DNA from: Sequoia sempervirens | Lineage: Eukaryota; Streptophyta; Pinopsida; Cupressales; Cupressaceae | DNA: 64,000 nucleotides | Direction: 5' to 3' | Assembly: GCA_007258455.2 (NCBI GenBank) | Contig: VDFB02018328.1 | Location: 215,279-279,278, forward strand | In this document: piece after piece, positions 23,196 to 33,751 of the stretch | Position numbering within the stretch: the first letter of the stretch is position 1 | Layout: each line of letters opens with the position of its first letter | The notes under the pieces: generated by a model | Database searches by the model: none | Told to the model about the DNA's origin: nothing | The model's input: the letters and a program-made list of their open reading frames with translations, nothing else | Position numbers and translations under genes: made by a program

Positions 23196-26100
23196 ATGGT
23201 GATTCTAGTGACAGAGCATTGTGGCGAGATCGTGCGGACATTCAGGTGGCTAGAGGGCTCGGAGCCAGTGGTATGTACCCCTGTCCCACTTTGTAATTTT
23301 TTTGTTTTGTGTGTCATAACTAGGTGTCTAGGGAAAATAATGAATGCGCTGTGATGCATGTGCGTTCGCGTTCGACGCATTCACCTTCGCGCTCGACACA
23401 TTTGATGCGTCACGATGCAATCGTAACTAGGACTTAGGGGAGACCGAAGTATTGCACCGCATTTGCCAAAAATTGCGACGCATTCGCATTATCAAGTCGC
23501 ATTTGTATATCTGAATGCCACAATTGTTCTTATGCGACACAATTGCCGACTTTTGTGACGCAAGTGTAAAGTATCGTGATGCATTCGTTCTGATGCAACG
23601 CATTTGTAAGACCGAGTGATGCAATTGGAATTGTGTGACACATTTGACGTTTTAAACGATGCATTCGATGTTTTGAGATGCATTTGACGTTTTGAGACGC
23701 AATTGCCTTAGTGTGATGCATTTGACATTTTGAGATGCAATTGCCTCAGTGTGACGCATTTGACCTTAGTTGTGACTAGGGCTAATTTTGATGTTTGTGA
23801 AACCTTAAATTCTTTTGATAGTACTGAAAAGTTGTGCAAAAGGTACTGAGACATTGTTCATCTTTTTGCAGAGGCAGCTTGCCCTAATTTACACATGAGA
23901 GAGCAGACCGACTACATTCCAGTTTTTTGACTAGTTGACTCCGAGGGAGCGATGATGATTGATGTGGCTAGGTTTGTTCTATGTTGCCTATATGCCTGCT
24001 GTTCAGGCGAATAGGGGACTATTGACTGCATTGTGCAACTGCTAGCATTCAGAGACATGCTCTTTCCACCTATCAATAGGTGAGGAGACCATCACATTGG
24101 AGGATGTGTACTGCATCCTACGAGTGCCAATCTGAGGAGAGTGGATCATTTACGACCCTCGTCACGACAAGCAGACTTTCAGGACCTACTATTGAGATCA
24201 GGGTGTAGGACTTGGCATCCAGGGATATGAGATGAGATAGGAGTTCATGGCAGAGCACTATGCTCATTTTGATGCGTTCCTTGCGACCTTGATTGGAGGT
24301 ATTTTGATTCTTGACTGTTAGGGACATTGATTCCCTATTGGCTGGGGAGACATCTTAGTTGGTATGAGACGTGACAAGATAGTGTATGCTCGGGGTCCGT
24401 GTTTACTGGGGACACTCTACCATCAGTTGCACGATGTTGTGTACCAGAGGGTAGAGAGTATCTCCTGCGGGACTACTCTGGTGATGATTTGGGCTTGGGA
24501 GCATATAGCCATATTTCGTTTATCGATTGACAGAGCACAGCTAGCCGAGGGGATGCCCTATGCCTATTATTATGCAGGTGCTTTACAGTGGACCCAAATG
24601 GGCGAGACAGGTTGGTGGCGACATCAGATTGACATGATGGTGTCTTTTATCTGGAGGCCGTATTGAGACTGTGGGCAATGGGATGATGAGGTGGATCATA
24701 TGAGCCTTAGTAGATAGTACAAATATTTTATTGGGAGGACCATGCAGACCTCACTTATTATTGAGATGTATTTATCGCAGCGTGTCCTGAGGCAGTTTGG
24801 AGAGCAGCAGGGTGTACCTGCGGGGACAGCCGAGTATGCTCGATCATCCAGAGAGTATCCTTGGGGACTAGCCATTCCAGTGGCCTTTGCAAAGTAGTAG
24901 ATTGATGGGTTAGGAGCCCAGCCATGGGGATGGAGGGGTGGAGTAGCCGATCCCGGGACCACAGTAGATTATGATTTATGGTGGCAGGCACACAGACTAG
25001 TGCCATTGACAGACCTGGATGGGCTAGCACCAGTGGATAGGCAGTCAATGATACCTCATGTGTTGAGGGCCAAGTGAGGTGGTAGGGATGGTGACAAGGG
25101 CAGAGGCCAGGGGAGAGATAGAGGTAGGGATAGAGGCAGGGGGAGAGATGGAGGTTGAGATAGAGGTAGGGATGGAGGCAGAGATAGAGGCTGGGGGGAG
25201 ACGATGGAGATGATGGGGATGATGGAGGAGATGGCCAGAGGTGGAGGAGAGATACCCAGAGACAAGGTAGGAGGGTATGCCAATGTGTGGCGAGAGTAGG
25301 ATTAGATGTTATTCCAGAGGCGGCAGAGGAGGGAGAGAGGGAGGAGGCAGAGTAGCCGAGACAGGAGGGAGAGGGTGAGGAGAGACCGAAGGAGGAGGAG
25401 AGAGGGGATGTGGAGGTGGTGGAGGTTAGGCAGGAGGAGAGTGTGGCAGAGAAGGAGTAGCCGTGGCAGGAGGAGGGGAGATAGGAGGAGGAGGTGGAGG
25501 TGGCAGAGGTCAGACAGGAGGAGGATGCGCCCCATGATGAGGGAGTCATTGGAGAGGATGTGGTCGAGGATGACGATGCTGAGGACGATGATGCCATGGA
25601 TGAGGCTGAGAGACTTATCATATTTAGGATGGTGGAGGGAGAGGAGATATTTTCCTCCTCGGGATTTCCCCAGGATGCCACGATAGACTAGAGGGTGGCC
25701 GATTTATAGCAGAGACTGGATGAGAGTATGGACCAGGTCAGATCTTTGCAGTTAGAGCTAGAGGTAGCTTGGGTAGAGCAGGATTAGGTAGTGATCTGCC
25801 AGCAGGACTCGGCTCAGTGGTGTACATAGTTTATAGCATTATGCATAGGGCCTTCCAAGGATATGGCTCATGAGCTAGCTAGGGTGATCATGAGGCTGGG
25901 TCAGTATAGGACCTTATATGAGTAGGCAGTGCCACCTGAGCGACGGGATCCTACCTTGTCACAGTCACATACAAGGATAGGCAATGGCCATAGATCAGGT
26001 AGTGCCAGTGGCAGTAGGAGTCATATGAGTGTCAGAGGGTCTACCTCGATAGGGCACACATCAGGGCACAGGTCACACCACTCATGCAGGCACACCTCGA

Positions 26101-26368
26101 GTCCCCATCGAGCCATAGTCATGGGTCAACTCGTTTAGTGCAGAGGTCCATACAAAGGTAGCCACCAGTGGTAAATCCTTCAACTTTTCAGAGTCAGGCC
26201 GCAGTGACGTCACCAGTTTCCATTACCGTGGTGATGATGCCGTCATTGTCAGTTCTAGTGGTTGCACAGGCAGAGGTTGCCACATGTCCACCTATCATTT
26301 CAGTGCCAGTCTTAGAGTTGTAGCCGCCACATTCTTCACCATGAGGGGATGATGAGAGTCCACCCTAG
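23196..26368 (+). pseudogene. Antisense PMD-type gene inside element B
   Basis: Plus strand, opposite to gag-pol. Frame 1 from 23872 to about 25290 encodes a plant mobile domain (aminotransferase-like, PMD): GLLTALCNC, FHLSIGEETITLEDVYCILR, then GTLYHQLHDVVYQRVESI, IWAWEHIAIFRLS, WWRHQIDMMVSFIWRPY and RQFGEQQGVPAGTAEY. A Gly/Arg-rich stretch follows (about 25075-25200). After a frameshift near 25300, frame 3 carries an acidic region (EDVVEDDDAEDDDAMDEAE) and a Ser/Arg/His-rich part to 26138, then a Pro/Val-rich tail in frame 2 to about 26368. More than ten stops, mostly TAG or TGA where Trp or Gln is expected. A possible first exon is 23196-23270, joined over an intron 23271-23871 (donor gtatgt, acceptor tttttgcag). 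The molecular function of PMD proteins in elements is not established. Confidence 0.7.
23335..23765 (+). repeat. Array of TGACGCATTTG-like motifs
   Basis: About 15 degenerate copies of (g)a(c/t)gcattt/cg motifs separated by 15-35 bp, for example gacgcattcacc, gatgcatttgac and gacgcaattgcc. The array lies within the candidate intron just upstream of the PMD coding exon. Related motifs occur in the leader of the same element (37540-37760 and 38915-38990) in the opposite strand orientation. Confidence 0.65.
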
Positions 26369-26509
26369 GGGAATTTTTGTTATTATGACACACTATGTAT
26401 ATATTATTGAGCCCGCAAGCTCCATTGTTGTGATATCTCTTGACTTTATCCTGTGGCATTGTATATTGTTGAGATGATATTATATGATGATTTAGTTTTG
26501 ATGCAGCGT

Positions 26510-26830
26510 ACATGTGTGTTATGTGATGTTCTTTGATTTAATGCATTATGATATATGTGATGTATGATGTTGATTTATGATGTATCATGTATGTCCTATG
26601 ATGCTTATTTATGATTTTGATGCCATGATGATGCAATGCTTACTAAATGAGATGATGATGATAATGATGTGCATAGTGTATTTAGTAAATGGATGCAATG
26701 TTGATGATTGTGTTAATGCAATGTTTGTGATTATGTATATGATTTAATGCTATGGATGATGCATGTATGGACCTAATGCAATGTTTATATGATCTTGTAT
26801 GCACTTATGTTTTTTGGATGTCATAGGATA
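26510..26830. repeat. GATG/TGATG-rich low-complexity stretch
   Basis: A degenerate run of atgatg, gatgttgat and atgcaatg words with no open frame, directly after the PMD gene. Probably slippage-derived. From here to 27130 nothing else is recognisable. Confidence 0.5.
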
Positions 26831-27139
26831 TTATCACGAGATGAACGAGAGAAGATGACTAGATTGGCGATAGAAGATGACCAGACCAAAGGAGATGCAT
26901 GTTAGTTCCTAGACCAAATCCTTCAAAACTTTACCATAGGACTTTAATATTTATTGCTCTTAATCATCAATGGGCAGACTATTGTAATGGCCAACAAACA
27001 CCATGATATCACATAGATCAAGGTGTGCAAGGTTGTACCATTACATAAGACAAGCAGTCACAGACAAGGATGATCATGACTCATACTAAGAGCGTGATTG
27101 CCCCGGTCTTTTTGTCATAATCAACCACAAGCAGAAAAA

Positions 27140-27390
27140 AACAAAGATAATTCATGAGACGTTGTTGCTTCTCTAAATCTTGTTCCCAGGACATCCTTGA
27201 GAAACTAGTAGCATGATTTTCATACAAAAAAAAGAGCCCTTATCATGATACGTCACTATTTTTCTAAATCCCAGAATGAGGACCTCGTTGAGAAACTAGT
27301 AGTCATGTGTGTCAATCGTCATGATATGTCGCTGCTTCTCTAAATCCTGTTATTGGGATCTCTCTGAAAAACTAATAACATGATAAAAGC
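27140..27390. repeat. Three diverged copies of an about 80-bp unit
   Basis: Each copy contains cttctctaaatc(c) followed after 15-25 bp by gagaaactagtag and catga. Copies centre near 27185, 27275 and 27345. Within each, the parts ttctc and gagaa, and catga and its complement, are inverted, so each unit could fold. Non-coding. Confidence 0.55.
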
Positions 27391-27531
27391 CAAAAGACAA
27401 GTGTCAAGTGTTTACCAAGTGTGTCTAGATATCCATTGTTCTGATGTTGAAATGTCAGGTTTGGTAATGATGAGATACCAGAGTGTCAAAGCTTTGATGA
27501 TGCTAAGATGACAAATGTCAAAAATTGCTGA

Positions 27532-27836
27532 ATTCAGGAAGGACACATCCTGAATAATGTTAATGTCAAGAGGATTGATCCCTAATTCTCAAAAGGGACC
27601 CCTCAAAATGCCATATGACAGTGATGATGACGATGCCTAGGAAGGACACATCCTAAGGCATAAATGACATAGTCAGTTCTTCAGAAGGATACATCTAAAG
27701 AATACTGATGTCAAGGGGAGTAATTGAGAGGATCCCTCGAAATGTTGAATGATAGTGACGCTGCCTAGGAAGGACACATCCTAAGGCATGAATGACAGAG
27801 GTTATCTTTTAGAAGGACACATCTGAAGGTTAACCT
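27532..27836. repeat. Five hairpins with constant loop and varying stems
   Basis: An 8-base segment AGGACACA (once AGGATACA) recurs five times. Each time it is bracketed by inverted arms whose sequence differs between copies: attcagga/tcctgaat (27532-27555), tgcctagga/tcctaaggca (27634-27660 and 27762-27788), ttcttcaga/tctaaagaa (27677-27702) and aggttatcttttaga/tctgaaggttaacct (27799-27836). The longer period (about 130 bp) also repeats linkers such as gatccctc and gatgcctagg. Lies between pol and the antisense gene of element B. Confidence 0.7.
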
Positions 27837-28044
27837 AGAGTTGACAGTTTGATAGGTTATGATGATTTGACTTGCTTTGACCGAGTTTGACTTGTGTTTG
27901 ACTATATGCCGATATTGTCATGATGATATGATTGACCTGTTGTCATATTGAAATAACTAATTGCCATAAGTTGTTTTTAGGAGTTTACCCATTTGGGAGT
28001 GATTCGCATTGTCTTGCAGATATTTTGACATGTGTGCCAGTGTA

Positions 28045-28300
28045 GTGCCATGAACCCTAATGGACTGACCTAGTGCGACCTTGGGGGCTCATGACAGATG
28101 GCCTTGCCTACGTCATACACTTAGAGACCTCATAGTTTGACACGACCAATGACTTTGTATTGGTGACCAAAGATTGTGTCATGATTTTATTTTGACAAAC
28201 CTAAAGGGACTGACCTAATGTCTCGGGGACTCAAATGTGAGTTTTTCCTACGTAGCAAATGTGTAGAGACAACGTAGTTTAGAAAAATAACAAAGGTTGA
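28045..28300. repeat. Two copies of an about 110-bp unit
   Basis: Copy 1 (from about 28055) and copy 2 (from about 28195) share ggactgacctaatg, ggggactca, cctacgta and tagagac..c.tagttt in the same order. Copy 2 contains the short hairpin actca/tgagt. Non-coding spacer of element B. Confidence 0.5.
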
Positions 28301-28377
28301 TTGATTTGACATGACAGACTTTGACAAGAGATGACTCTGTGTTTACGTTCTTTGAGCAGTCTGATGTTTTGTTGTGG

Positions 28378-28575
28378 TTTTTCTTTAGGACATTTTATGG
28401 TTTTTAGGTCTTTTCTCAGAACTTTTTGCGATGTTTTTGGTCTTTTTTTAGGACTTTTGTGATGTTTTTGTCTTTTTTTAGGACTTTTATGATGTTTTTG
28501 TCTTTTTTCAGGACATTTTGCTATGTTTTTGGTCTTTTTTAGGACTTTTTATAATGTTTTTTCTCTTTTTAGAGG
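28378..28575. repeat. Minisatellite of about 30-35 bp
   Basis: Five to six units of the form tttttaggacttttgtgatgtttttgtc with small changes. Non-coding. Subrepeats between pol and the 3' LTR are common in giant Tat-type elements. Confidence 0.7.
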
Positions 28576-28861
28576 AATTTTTTACAATTTCTGAAATCAT
28601 GTGTGACATCCACTGTAGTTACATGATAAAAATTTTACCCCCAGTCAGGTCCAAGACTTATCCAATTTTAAGGGATATGAAAGGGATGCTTCTGGTGTAC
28701 CAGATGGTCAGTTGTCAGGACTCGATGTCAACTGTTTATCAACCATGAAAGGAAGGGTATCATGTTGTGGCAGCCTGTGTGATAACGACGGAAATACCTT
28801 TCATCCTCGGCCAAGGCCGAAAAAGTGACAGTAGATGGTAGAGCAATGATTGATTATGCAT

Positions 28862-29015
28862 GGCGCTTGTTTGCCAGGTTTTCACCATGGTACTTGTCCA
28901 AAGCACTTGTTTGCCAAGTTTTCACTGTTGGATGAATCATTTCTCTTTACTATTTTTTCCCTTTTCCTCTTTTTTTTTTGGTGTTGCTAAGATGCCTGTT
29001 TGCCAGGTTTTCATC
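28862..29015 (+). repeat. Three copies of TTTGCCAGGTTTTCA
   Basis: The 15-bp word tttgccaggttttca occurs near 28870, 28910 (one change) and 29000, spaced by 40 and 90 bp, just beyond the integrase end. T-rich spacer between. No coding role seen. Confidence 0.5.
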
Positions 29016-29098
29016 AAGGCAACAATTTTTTTATCATTTTTAATTTTTTTTGTATTTTACGATTTTTAGCTCGATCCCTGATGCTATGCATAGATCCT

Positions 29099-30393
29099 TC
29101 AGAGATGTAAACTGTTGATAGGCTCCGTCAATTTTTTTCCATCTAGAGTTGCCAACTGATAGGCTCCATAACCAAAGGTAGATATGATCATGTAGGGACC
29201 CAACCAATTTGGTTCAAACTTTCCCGACTTTTCTTTGTCAGCTTGGTTCTTGGGGTTCTGCATGAGAACTAGGTCATCAATGTCAAATTTCCTAACCATA
29301 ACCTTCTTATTGTAACTGCGACAAGGACGGTTCTGATATGCTTGCAGATGGTTAAGTGAATTTTGCCTTCTTTCTACTAGCATTTCCAGCTCGTGCAAGT
29401 GTGATTGTCTATATTCCTCTTCATCAGTTAAACCCTTTAGAGAGACTCGTAACGAAGGAATTTCAACCTCAATGGGCAAGATGGCCTCAACACCAAAGAT
29501 TAGGGAAAATGGAGTGGCTCCTGTAGGCGTACGAATGCTAGTTCGGTAAGCCCACAGAGCAGGGTTGAGTTGTATGTGTCAGTCACAGCCAGTGTCATTG
29601 ACAGTCTTTTTGAGGATTTTGGCAATGGTTTTATTTGATGCCTCAGCTTGATCATTTCCTTGTGGGTAGTATGGAGATGAAAAATGGTATTGGATGTGAA
29701 ATCGCTCACATAACTCACGGACGTCTTGATTTTTAAACGAACGTTCGTTGTTAGTGATGATGGATTGCAGAAGGCCATATTGGCAAATGATGTAGTTAAG
29801 AATGAACTTGGATATTTGCTTGCCGGTTATGTATGTCAAAGGGATGGCTTCGATCCACTTCGTAAAATACTCAGTAGCGGTGATGATGAATTTGTGAACA
29901 TTGGATGAGGTTGGATGAATCTTACCCATTAGGTCGAGTCCCCATTGAGCGAAGGGCCAAGGAGAAGTGATCAGTTGAAGTTCCTGTGCTGGAGCATGGA
30001 TCAAATCACTATGAATCTAACATTTGCGACAAGTCCTGACATATTCTATTGCATCCTTTTCAATGGTCGGCCAATAATACCCAAGTCTTGTTACCTTCTT
30101 GGCTAGAGTAGGACCACTCGAATGAGACCCGCATATACTGTCATGTACCTCGCGCAAGGTTGTACGTGCTTTGTTGGTGTCGAGACGTCTAAGTAGGGTG
30201 TCATCAAAGCTACGGCAGTAAAGTGTGTCACTGACAATGGCATACCTTGCGGCCTTTCAGATAAAAGACTTCCTTTGGTTATTGGATAGGTTCGGTGGAA
30301 GGGTTTGAGACTTAAGGTAGTCATAGATATCCTGGTACTAGGGAGAGTCAGGACTGACAAGTTCGCAAACCATTTTTGACTCTGGAATGTCAT
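29099..30393 (-). pseudogene. Element B integrase (broken)
   Basis: 30393-30103 covers the zinc-binding approach in a shifted frame. 30004-29579 is the catalytic core: WGLDLMGKI (D24 of this frame), then IITNNERSF where the family has IITDNG, so the second aspartate reads N, and YYPQGNDQAEASNKTI with the glutamate (E121) kept. 29479-29099 is the C-terminal domain (KFDIDDLVLMQNP, GKFEPNWLGPYMIISTFGYG, PINSLHL), ending at the usual place for Tat integrases. The loss of the second D makes this copy catalytically doubtful, apart from the frameshifts. Confidence 0.85.
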
Positions 30394-31123
30394 AGGCAGG
30401 GACCAGCAATTGCTCTATTAGGAATTCTAGCTGAGGTAGATTGCTTGGTATGTCAAGGAGGGAGCCTATTGTAGCCATAGCATCTGCCGCTTTGTTCTGT
30501 GCTCTCAGAACTTGTTCAAAAGTTACCATATGAAAGTATGTGTGGAAACTGTCAACCATCTGTTTGTAGGGCATCGACTTCTCATCTTTTGTGTCATAGT
30601 CATCATTAATCTGGTTGATGACAAGTTGAGAATCCCCGTAGACATGTAGTGCTCTGATCTTCCATTTTATTACCATTCTTAGTCCTGTAACTAATGCCTC
30701 ATATTCTACCACATTATTTTTGCATGGGAAGGCAATGCAGAAAGACTTAAGAATGGAGTCTCCTTGTGGGGTGATGAATAGGATTCCTACCCTCGAGCCA
30801 TGACTTGTGTATGATCTGTCAAAGTAGAGTTTCCAAGGTGCCTTAGGTTCCGTATGGAATATCGAATCATCTGGAAAATTTGTCACTAGTGGGTGATCAC
30901 TCTGCAAAGGTGTGTCTGCGAGTTGGTCTGCTATGGCTTGTCCTTTTATAGCCTTTCTTTTGACATAGTGAATGTCATATTCGCTCAGACTCATAACCCA
31001 TTTTTCTAGTTGTCTTGTTAATGTTGCTCGACTTAGCAAATATTTCAGTGGGTTGATCTTTGCTACTAATTGTGTCTGATGGCTTAGCATATAATGTCTT
31101 AGCTTTTGTGCTGCAAAGACCAC
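30338..31123 (-). pseudogene. Element B tandem RNase H: native end plus second (aRNH-type) domain
   Basis: One open frame of 261 codons. Residues 1-72 are the end of the native Ty3 RNase H (LRHYMLSHQTQLVAKINPLK, LEKWVMSLSEYDIHYVKRKA, IADQLAD). Residues about 97-222 form a second RNase H with all four catalytic acids: D102 (LYFDRS), E140 (VVEYEALVTGL), D164 (VYGDSQLVINQ) and D214 (NKAADAMA). Tat elements are known for this dual arrangement; the extra domain probably helps cut genomic RNA during reverse transcription. The upstream part of the native domain lies in another frame near 31150-31270. This is the best-preserved catalytic domain in the window. Confidence 0.88.
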
Positions 31124-31272
31124 GGCTAGAAAAGCTCATTCTATTGGTGTGTAGTTTAGTTCATACCCGACCAATGTCTGACTGATGTAATATATAGCTC
31201 TTTCTTTTTCTTCTTGGTTGTTCTGTGCTAGTAATGCCCCCAATGTTGAACTAGTTGTCGAGATGTACAGGA

Positions 31273-32400
31273 TCAATGGCTTTCTGTGAATGGGAGGCAT
31301 GAAGACTGGCATTGACAGTAGGTAATCCTTGATTTTTTGAAAGGCCTCTTGACATTATCTGTCCATACAAAGGGGATACCCTTGCACAACAGATATTGGA
31401 ATGGGTGACACTTGTCTACCAATTGGGCTATGAAATGTTGAATAGATTGTACCCTACCTTGTAGAGTTCTAAGTTCATTGATTCCTCTGGGTGGAGGCAT
31501 GCCTATGATGGCTTTGAACTTTGCTAGATCGAACTTGATGCCTCTTCGGGAAACTATGTATCCCAAGAGTTTACCCGATGTGACCCCGAAGACACACTTC
31601 TTAGGATCTAGCCAGACCTTGTACTCTTCTAGTCTCTTGAAAATTGTGTCTAGCACGTTTAGGTGATCTTTCCTGGTTACTGATTTGGCCAATAGGTCAT
31701 CTACATAATCTTCCATTTTTTTTTACATCATGTCATGAAAGATTGTGGTCATAGCTCTTTGATATGTGGCACCTGCATTTTTGAGACCAAATGGCATGAC
31801 ATTCCAATAGTATGTACCCCATGGGCAAGTAAATGTCATTTTGTGCTGGTCTTCAGGAGCAATGTGAATTTGATTATAGTCAGAGAAACCATCCATGAGG
31901 GATAGCATCTCATATCCTATTGTGAGGTCAACTATGATGTCAATGTTCGGCAAAGGAAAGTCATCTTTTGGACATGCTTTATTTAGGTCTCAAAAATCTG
32001 TACAGACGTGGATCAACCCATTTGGCTTGGTTATTGGCACCAGGTTAGATATCCATTCGGTGTAGTCAATAGACCATATGAATCTAGCGTCTAACAATTT
32101 CTTTAACTCGGCCTTAACCAATAGAGCAACTTAGGGGTGCATTTTGCGTAACTTCTGCTTGACTGGTTTGGCATTAGGTAGTAGTGGCAGATGGTGCAGA
32201 ACCAATTCTGGGTCCAATCCTAGCATGTTAGCATAGGACCATGCGAATTTGATTTTACATTTTGCAAAGAATTTATGAAATTCTGATCTCTCTTCTTCAG
32301 TTAATGATGTAGCAAAGAGGACCATTTTGGGATCTTTTGAAGTTGATATGTAATCCTCTATTGTGTCTTCAATAAGCATAGCTAATTTCTCCTGTTGCAC
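31273..32400 (-). pseudogene. Element B reverse transcriptase (broken)
   Basis: 32400-32131 is the RT N-terminal region (FAWSYANMLGLDPELVLHHL, NAKPVKQKLRKMHP). 31953-31723 carries SLMDGFSDYNQIHIAPEDQH and FGLKNAGATYQRAM. 31716-31273 carries EDYVDDLLAKS with the catalytic YVDD, then FGVTSGKLLGYIVSRRGI and the connection. Stops near 32130 and 31720 and a frameshift near 31340 interrupt it. Polymerase role as in other Ty3 elements. Confidence 0.9.
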
Positions 32401-32633
32401 GGGGAGAAAGTCTAGTCCTCCATCTTTGGGTGCCTCAGAGAGGTTTTCACCGACAAATACGTCCTTTTTTTTTACTATTTTATTGTCAAAAGGTGCCTTT
32501 CGGTTTTCTCCTAGAGACGTTTCTTTTTTTTTTGGTGACTGGAGGACGGAGCAGTCTCGCCGAAGTATGTCGTGCAGTCTAAATCAATGGTGAATCCTGA
32601 CTTGTGGTCCCCACCAGGTATGCCCTCACGTAA

Positions 32634-33073
32634 TCAAATAAATTCTGCAATTGCCTCATCATTCTGAAATGTGTCCAGGACTGGCGGGCCTTGTTGGTCC
32701 CAATCGACTAGCTCAAGATAAACTAAGGAAATGCCATCGTCAATGTTGGTGAATTGAGGTGAGGATGCAGAAAGCATGCAGAATGATTCAGTGATGTTGC
32801 AGATGAGATTATCATCCAACTCCACATCAGACTCTATCCAATATTCCCCTTCACTAGTGTCATATTTGTTGTTAAAATAAGGGGTGAAGGCCTTAGAGTC
32901 CTGTTGTCAGTGTCGTCTAATACTTTAGATGGATTAGACTTTAGGGGTTCATATGATGGGTCTTGTATGTCATGGGGAGTGGTAATGGGACTTTGACTAT
33001 TTGGTGCCTGTTCAATTTTAAATGTTTTCCAAAATCTTTGTTCAGAGGTAAGTTCCCATGGTTCGACAAACAA
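32634..33073 (-). pseudogene. Element B acidic linker before RT
   Basis: Two adjacent frames (33073-32834 and 32825-32634) encode an acidic, Asp/Ser/Thr-rich linker (for example DDNLICNITESF, DDGISLVYLELVDWDQQGPP) between the G-patch-like segment and the RT. Similar long acidic linkers occur in Tat/Ogre polyproteins. No domain was recognised. Confidence 0.5.
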
Positions 33074-33100
33074 ATCATCAAGGCAACAGTCACTTAAGGA

Positions 33101-33505
33101 TCATTCTAAGCCAAATTCCCACTCGTGGGAGTCAGTTTCGGTGAGGGTTTCCTTAGCAGTCTCGACACTTTTCGAAGCATGTAATCTCTCACTCGAAAGT
33201 CCAATGGTATGTCGATTGTCATTGTTGGGCGATCCAAACCCTAATCCAAGATACTTTGGAATTTGAAAAGTTTCTATGGGCTCCCTTCGGCCAGTTTTAT
33301 TTCTTCCTAGGCCACTAGTACCATCGTAGCCTTTAACCTTCATTATGTCATAACCCTTGCCATATTTTTGAACTGGTAATGGGGGTAGTGCAACAGTATC
33401 CTTATAGATCCATCCCGTGATGTCAGCAAGGTCCTCATTACTCATGTCTCCCCACTTGATAAAAATTGTTTTCGGTGGAACTTTGAAAGTTTCCTTGGGT
33501 TCCAT
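33101..33505 (-). pseudogene. Element B G-patch-like segment of the polyprotein
   Basis: An open frame of 134 codons. Residues about 49-92 read YGKGYDIMKVKGYDGTSGLG, then RNKTGRREPIETFQIPKY and LGLGFGSP. This fits a G-patch: an aromatic-rich start, G-x2-G-x-GLG, a second G after about five residues, EPI, then GLGF. G-patches bind nucleic acid or RNA helicases; in betaretroviruses one follows the protease and aids reverse transcription. Its place here, after protease and before RT, parallels that. The match is by eye; residues before and after show no further domain. Confidence 0.6.
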
Positions 33506-33751
33506 TCTAAAACATGGCCGACCATATACCTTTGGAGACTTGGGTATTTTTGTTATGTTGTATGCTATATGTAGTTTGAACTCTCTGTAGCCAAGGTCCT
33601 AGATTTTGACAGTGGATTCAGCCTTAGGGTTTGTGGGAGGTGGTGGTGTGGCGGAAGACGTGGATGGAGTGGATGTGGAAAATGATGTGAGTGTTGATGG
33701 GTCAATGTATTTGGATGATGAGGAGCCAGGTGCTTCTCATTTAATAGGCAC

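Noticed and set aside
24758..25681. 307-codon Ser/Leu/Pro-rich frame on the minus strand
   Set aside because: Reverse complement of the Gly/Arg/Glu-rich part of the PMD gene. Low-complexity composition explains the lack of stops.
25306..25686. 126-codon Arg-rich frame on the plus strand
   Set aside because: Out-of-frame reading of GAG/AGG-rich DNA whose proper frame gives the acidic region.
27532..27836. CRISPR-like array
   Set aside because: Repeats are only 8 bases with variable flanks, linkers also repeat, and there are no cas genes. Plant retroelement context.
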